Part shown: piece by piece, positions 54,545 to 56,523 of the stretch | How the letters are laid out: each line of letters begins with the position of its first letter | Position numbering within the stretch: position 1 is the first letter of the stretch | IMG/VR virus record: IMGVR_UViG_3300027749_000129 | Location: 1 to 56,523 of that record | Source: a virus | DNA: 56,523 nucleotides | Strand: one strand, 5' to 3' | The notes under the pieces: generated by a model | Databases searched by the model: none | What the model was told of the DNA's origin: nothing | The model's input: the letters and a program-made list of their open reading frames with translations, nothing else | Position numbers and translations under genes: made by a program

Positions 54545-54933
54545 CAATTGAACTTCGCTGGCTAAATGGCAAACTGCAAATGCGGCAGCAAGTGACAGTA
54601 AGTAATTCTTATGGGTCAGCCGGGGCATACGGCGGTGGTGGTACTTATCCGGTATGGTCAGACTGGCAAGACGTGCCAGAAGAATACGTTTACGTTTCCT
54701 ATAATAGCGACAGCGCTCGGGGCGCGGGGAGCATGGGCAAGCCGGTCAGGAAGTGTGTGTGTTCGCTGAAAAACCTCCAATCATCATGCCAAATTTGTGA
54801 CAAGCCGTTCACCCCGACCTATAAAAATGGGCGCGCACTCAATACTTGCTGGAACCAAGTAGCTGACGGCGGCATGTGTCAGCATGACCGCGAATGCCAT
54901 CAAACACTAAAGGGACAGGAGCAAGCGAAATGA
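54541..54933 (+). CDS. Second copy of the duplicated N-domain with Cys-rich end
   Basis: A 130-residue protein starting on the previous stop. The first 57 residues match the protein at 53874. The C-terminus has a different zinc-like part: KCVCSLKNLQSSCQICDKPF and NTCWNQVADGGMCQHDRECH. This suggests a zinc-binding domain fused to the shared WRW-type N-domain. Function unknown. Confidence 0.6.
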   Translation: MTIELRWLNGKLQMRQQVTVSNSYGSAGAYGGGGTYPVWSDWQDVPEEYVYVSYNSDSARGAGSMGKPVRKCVCSLKNLQSSCQICDKPFTPTYKNGRALNTCWNQVADGGMCQHDRECHQTLKGQEQAK

Positions 54934-55442
54934 GCGATAACTTACTACCAAGAATACCTGCCGCAATAGAGAGTAATCACCTCGACCTAACGCCCGAACA
55001 AATGAAATACCTACGCGACCCACGGTTTCTTAGCGAAGTCGTCAAGCCGACGACCACGGACAGAACACATGACGTGCCGTATGTCGGGGGTGTCTCTACA
55101 CAGGGCGGAACCGTTTACGTGGACAAACACTTACGGCCCACGTACCAAGGCCACTCTATAATCCCCTACCTGATGGTGCACGAACGGGTGGAGTGGGTGC
55201 TGATGCACGTACTCGGACTTAAGTATCAGTCCGCACATAAAATCGCAACAGAAGTAGAAAAACTCATGCTTGACCTCGGCGGCGTCATGACGTGGAGTAC
55301 CTATCAGACGCACTACAGGAAATACATCAAAGGCGCAAACAAAGAAAAACTCCTAAACCCACCCCGAGATCTGGATCTCGTGCCCTATAAAGACGAACAC
55401 GACTATAAACACATCAAACAACTGCGGAGACCACGCACATGA
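54930..55442 (+). CDS. HExxE-motif protein, zincin-like
   Basis: A 170-residue protein starting on the previous stop. YLMVHERVEWVLMHVLGLKY contains HExxE, followed by SAHKIATEVEKLM with a further His and Glu. The HE..E....Y..AH..A...E pattern recalls small phage zincin-like proteins. Upstream is DVPYVGGVSTQGGTVYVDKH. Whether it cleaves protein is unknown; metal binding is plausible. Confidence 0.55.
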   Translation: MSDNLLPRIPAAIESNHLDLTPEQMKYLRDPRFLSEVVKPTTTDRTHDVPYVGGVSTQGGTVYVDKHLRPTYQGHSIIPYLMVHERVEWVLMHVLGLKYQSAHKIATEVEKLMLDLGGVMTWSTYQTHYRKYIKGANKEKLLNPPRDLDLVPYKDEHDYKHIKQLRRPRT

Positions 55443-55624
55443 CCGAGAAATTTGAAGATATGACCCCGCGCCAACTGGCGTACATGATGGCCCTGCAGGG
55501 CATGCTCGCCAGCAACGCCCAATTGGCACACTCGCAATACGCCACCGCCGACGCTGTCATCCAAGTCGTAGACGCCCTGTTCTTCAAGATCGCCCAGAAG
55601 GAGAAAGCCGATGGCAAAGCCTGA
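55439..55624 (+). CDS. Small helical hypothetical protein
   Basis: A 61-residue protein overlapping the previous stop (ATGA). EDMTPRQLAYMMALQGMLAS and ATADAVIQVVDALFFKIAQK are helices. GAGAAAGCCGATGG at its end holds the start site of the next gene, overlapping by 14 bases. Function unknown. Confidence 0.55.
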   Translation: MTEKFEDMTPRQLAYMMALQGMLASNAQLAHSQYATADAVIQVVDALFFKIAQKEKADGKA

Positions 55625-55880
55625 CACCCGAAGCAGCGAGATGCGATACATCCTCACCGACACACACAGACGTACCGCCTCCGCCGCTATCCGCGAGGAA
55701 CTGGCAGATCATGTCGCCGCCTTCCTCGCCAAAGGCGGCCAGATCCAACAAGTGGAAATAGGCATAGGACCCGAAAAGGACCTGCCCTTCCGCATCACCA
55801 ACCAAGACCTCATCAAGAAAGACAAAGACAAACAGGCATGGAAAGACCACTCCGTACTCCACCGCAAGCAACAAGGATAA
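55611..55880 (+). CDS. Small hypothetical protein, possible regulator
   Basis: An 89-residue basic/helical protein. REELADHVAAFLAKGGQIQQ is like short segments of phage regulatory proteins (AAFLAAGGQI...). A helix-turn-helix cannot be confirmed. It overlaps the previous gene by 14 bases and precedes the last gene. Confidence 0.5.
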   Translation: MAKPDTRSSEMRYILTDTHRRTASAAIREELADHVAAFLAKGGQIQQVEIGIGPEKDLPFRITNQDLIKKDKDKQAWKDHSVLHRKQQG

Positions 55881-55886
55881 CGGACC

Positions 55887-56102
55887 ATGAGCCTCGTCAC
55901 ACGATGCCAGTGCAATACCCCCATGGACGAGATCATCGCCAACGACACTCACGACCACTGCTACCGCCGAGGATGGTACTGCTTCAAGTGCTTCGGCTGG
56001 GAAGACGCCATCAACCGCGAACGCCTATACGATATCGACAAGAAAATCGAAGAAAAAATGAAGGAAAAAGCGGAGAGAAGTATATTGATCACAAGGGATT
56101 AA
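55887..56102 (+). CDS. Small Cys-rich zinc-finger-like protein
   Basis: A 71-residue protein. CQCNTPMDEIIANDTHDHCY and RRGWYCFKCFGWEDAI give C-x-C and C-x-x-C pairs with His residues, likely a zinc-binding fold. A charged coiled coil (IEEKMKEKAERS) ends it. The last gene of the window; only non-coding DNA follows. Confidence 0.6.
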   Translation: MSLVTRCQCNTPMDEIIANDTHDHCYRRGWYCFKCFGWEDAINRERLYDIDKKIEEKMKEKAERSILITRD

Positions 56103-56488
56103 GTATGAGGGTAAACGTGTCCCATATAAGCTACAGTGGGGCACGGACAAGGGGGAAAATCAGAGGGAAAGTAGAGGGGGGAAGTATGCGGATAAATGGG
56201 GCGCGGAACACGGATCACGGACCACGGTGCTAATAAAATACTTTTTTAGTCAGGGTGAGGGAGAGGGTGGGGTGAGGGAAGTTATTACGTCAAACGCACT
56301 TATATAGTGGTTTTTTTCCCAGAAAAATGATTTATTTTTTTTATGTGTGAAAACAGCCTTTTTGACGTAATTGACGTAAGAAGTGATTCTAATCATGAGG
56401 TTACAGCTACACGTCTAGACGTAATGGTTTTTTTTTCAACGTGAGGCGTAATGTACGACAGGAAGTTAACGGGGTGCGCGCGCAGACC
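56103..56488. other. Right-end non-coding region
   Basis: No credible gene is found here. It contains G-rich runs (GGGTGAGGGAGAGGGTGGGG), ATCACGGACCACGG-type sequence related to the repeats at 4981-5043, a TAAAAAAGTATT motif in reverse (56238-56251), several TGACGTAA repeats and T-rich tracts. The mixture is typical of an origin or regulatory end. Confidence 0.6.
56285..56451. repeat. TGACGTAA repeats with a central palindrome
   Basis: TTACGTCA (56285-56292, inverted), TGACGTAA (56363-56370 and 56372-56379, 9 bases apart), GACGTAA (56418-56424) and GGCGTAA (56445-56451) occur in 167 bases. ACGTCTAGACGT (56411-56422) is a perfect 12-base palindrome. This resembles iterons or operator sites for a replication initiator or repressor. 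Confidence 0.6.
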
Positions 56489-56523
56489 AAAAAAAAAAAA
56501 AAAAAAAATTTATTTTAAGCCAA
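56489..56523. repeat. Right-end poly-A run with terminal repeat
   Basis: Twenty A followed by TTTATTTTAAGCCAA, matching the left end (TTTATTTTCAGCCAG) with two differences. Supports a circular or terminally repeated molecule. Confidence 0.6.

Larger units (their letters stand above)
53874..54716. repeat. Duplicated 170-base segment (53880-54048 and 54547-54716)
   Basis: CTTCGCTGGCTAAATGGC begins both copies. GGCATACGGCGG and TATCCGGTATGGTCAGACTG are identical in both. Differences are few, so the copies look recent or homogenised by recombination. They start the two proteins above. Confidence 0.75.

Noticed and set aside
55838-56233. 131-codon plus frame at the right end
   Set aside because: It overlaps two likelier genes, has a Pro/Arg-rich composition and no ribosome site.
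1-56523. CRISPR arrays and tRNA genes
   Set aside because: No regular repeat-spacer array and no clear cloverleaf could be recognised by reading; a tRNA search tool should confirm.

Overview
The window looks like an essentially complete genome of a tailed double-stranded DNA phage, probably a podovirus. It has large and small terminase subunits, a portal, a scaffold-like protein, a major capsid protein, connector/adaptor proteins, tail fibres, very large internal virion proteins, a lysis cassette and its own replication set. No tape-measure, tail-tube or sheath gene is recognisable. Many small proteins look like those of freshwater phages of Gram-negative bacteria, which is only a weak indication of host. 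Both ends carry a poly-A run followed by nearly the same 15 bases, so the contig is probably a circular or terminally redundant genome cut at that point.

Layout: 131-1453 holds a small YPFK-motif protein, the small terminase subunit and an out-of-frame overlapping PD-(D/E)XK nuclease. 1475-4672 is a left module (Cys-rich protein, unknown protein, GP88-like, DUF932-like) with repeated promoter-like intergenic elements and a strong terminator. 4720-5291 has no gene but is packed with direct and inverted repeats. 5292-8023 holds a small HNH protein and the large terminase with an intein. 8068-16349 is the head module. 16440-25699 holds a GIY-YIG homing endonuclease, minor virion proteins, connectors and fibres. 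25699-29694 holds a fibre-associated protein, a sulfotransferase, a 2OG-Fe(II) oxygenase, holin-like proteins, a DUF5675 protein and a secreted protein. 29735-41887 holds a nozzle-like protein, an HNH-AP2 homing endonuclease and four large internal virion proteins. 41860-43997 is the only minus-strand block (RecB-like nuclease and SNF2-like helicase). 44081-51490 is the replication module (primase, UvrD-like helicase, family A polymerase with an intein). 51563-56102 is a dense run of about 17 tiny unknown genes with ATGA overlaps. 56103-56523 is non-coding with TGACGTAA repeats.

The most notable feature is that both inteins look like splicing-only (Hint) domains by their own reading frame, yet each carries a complete homing-type endonuclease gene in a different frame, overprinted on the linker between the N-terminal and C-terminal splicing blocks. 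The large-terminase intein (6299-7189) contains an endonuclease VII-like gene (6535-7113) in the -1 frame with a good ribosome binding site. The polymerase intein (50162-50962) contains an HNH gene (about 50307-50912) in the +1 frame. Different frames and different nuclease families suggest the arrangement arose twice. With the free-standing GIY-YIG, HNH-AP2 and small HNH genes, the genome carries five candidate homing or HNH-type nucleases beside or inside essential genes.

Functions and boundaries come from reading sequence and remembered family motifs, with no database search. Start codons were chosen from Shine-Dalgarno sequences and gene overlaps.
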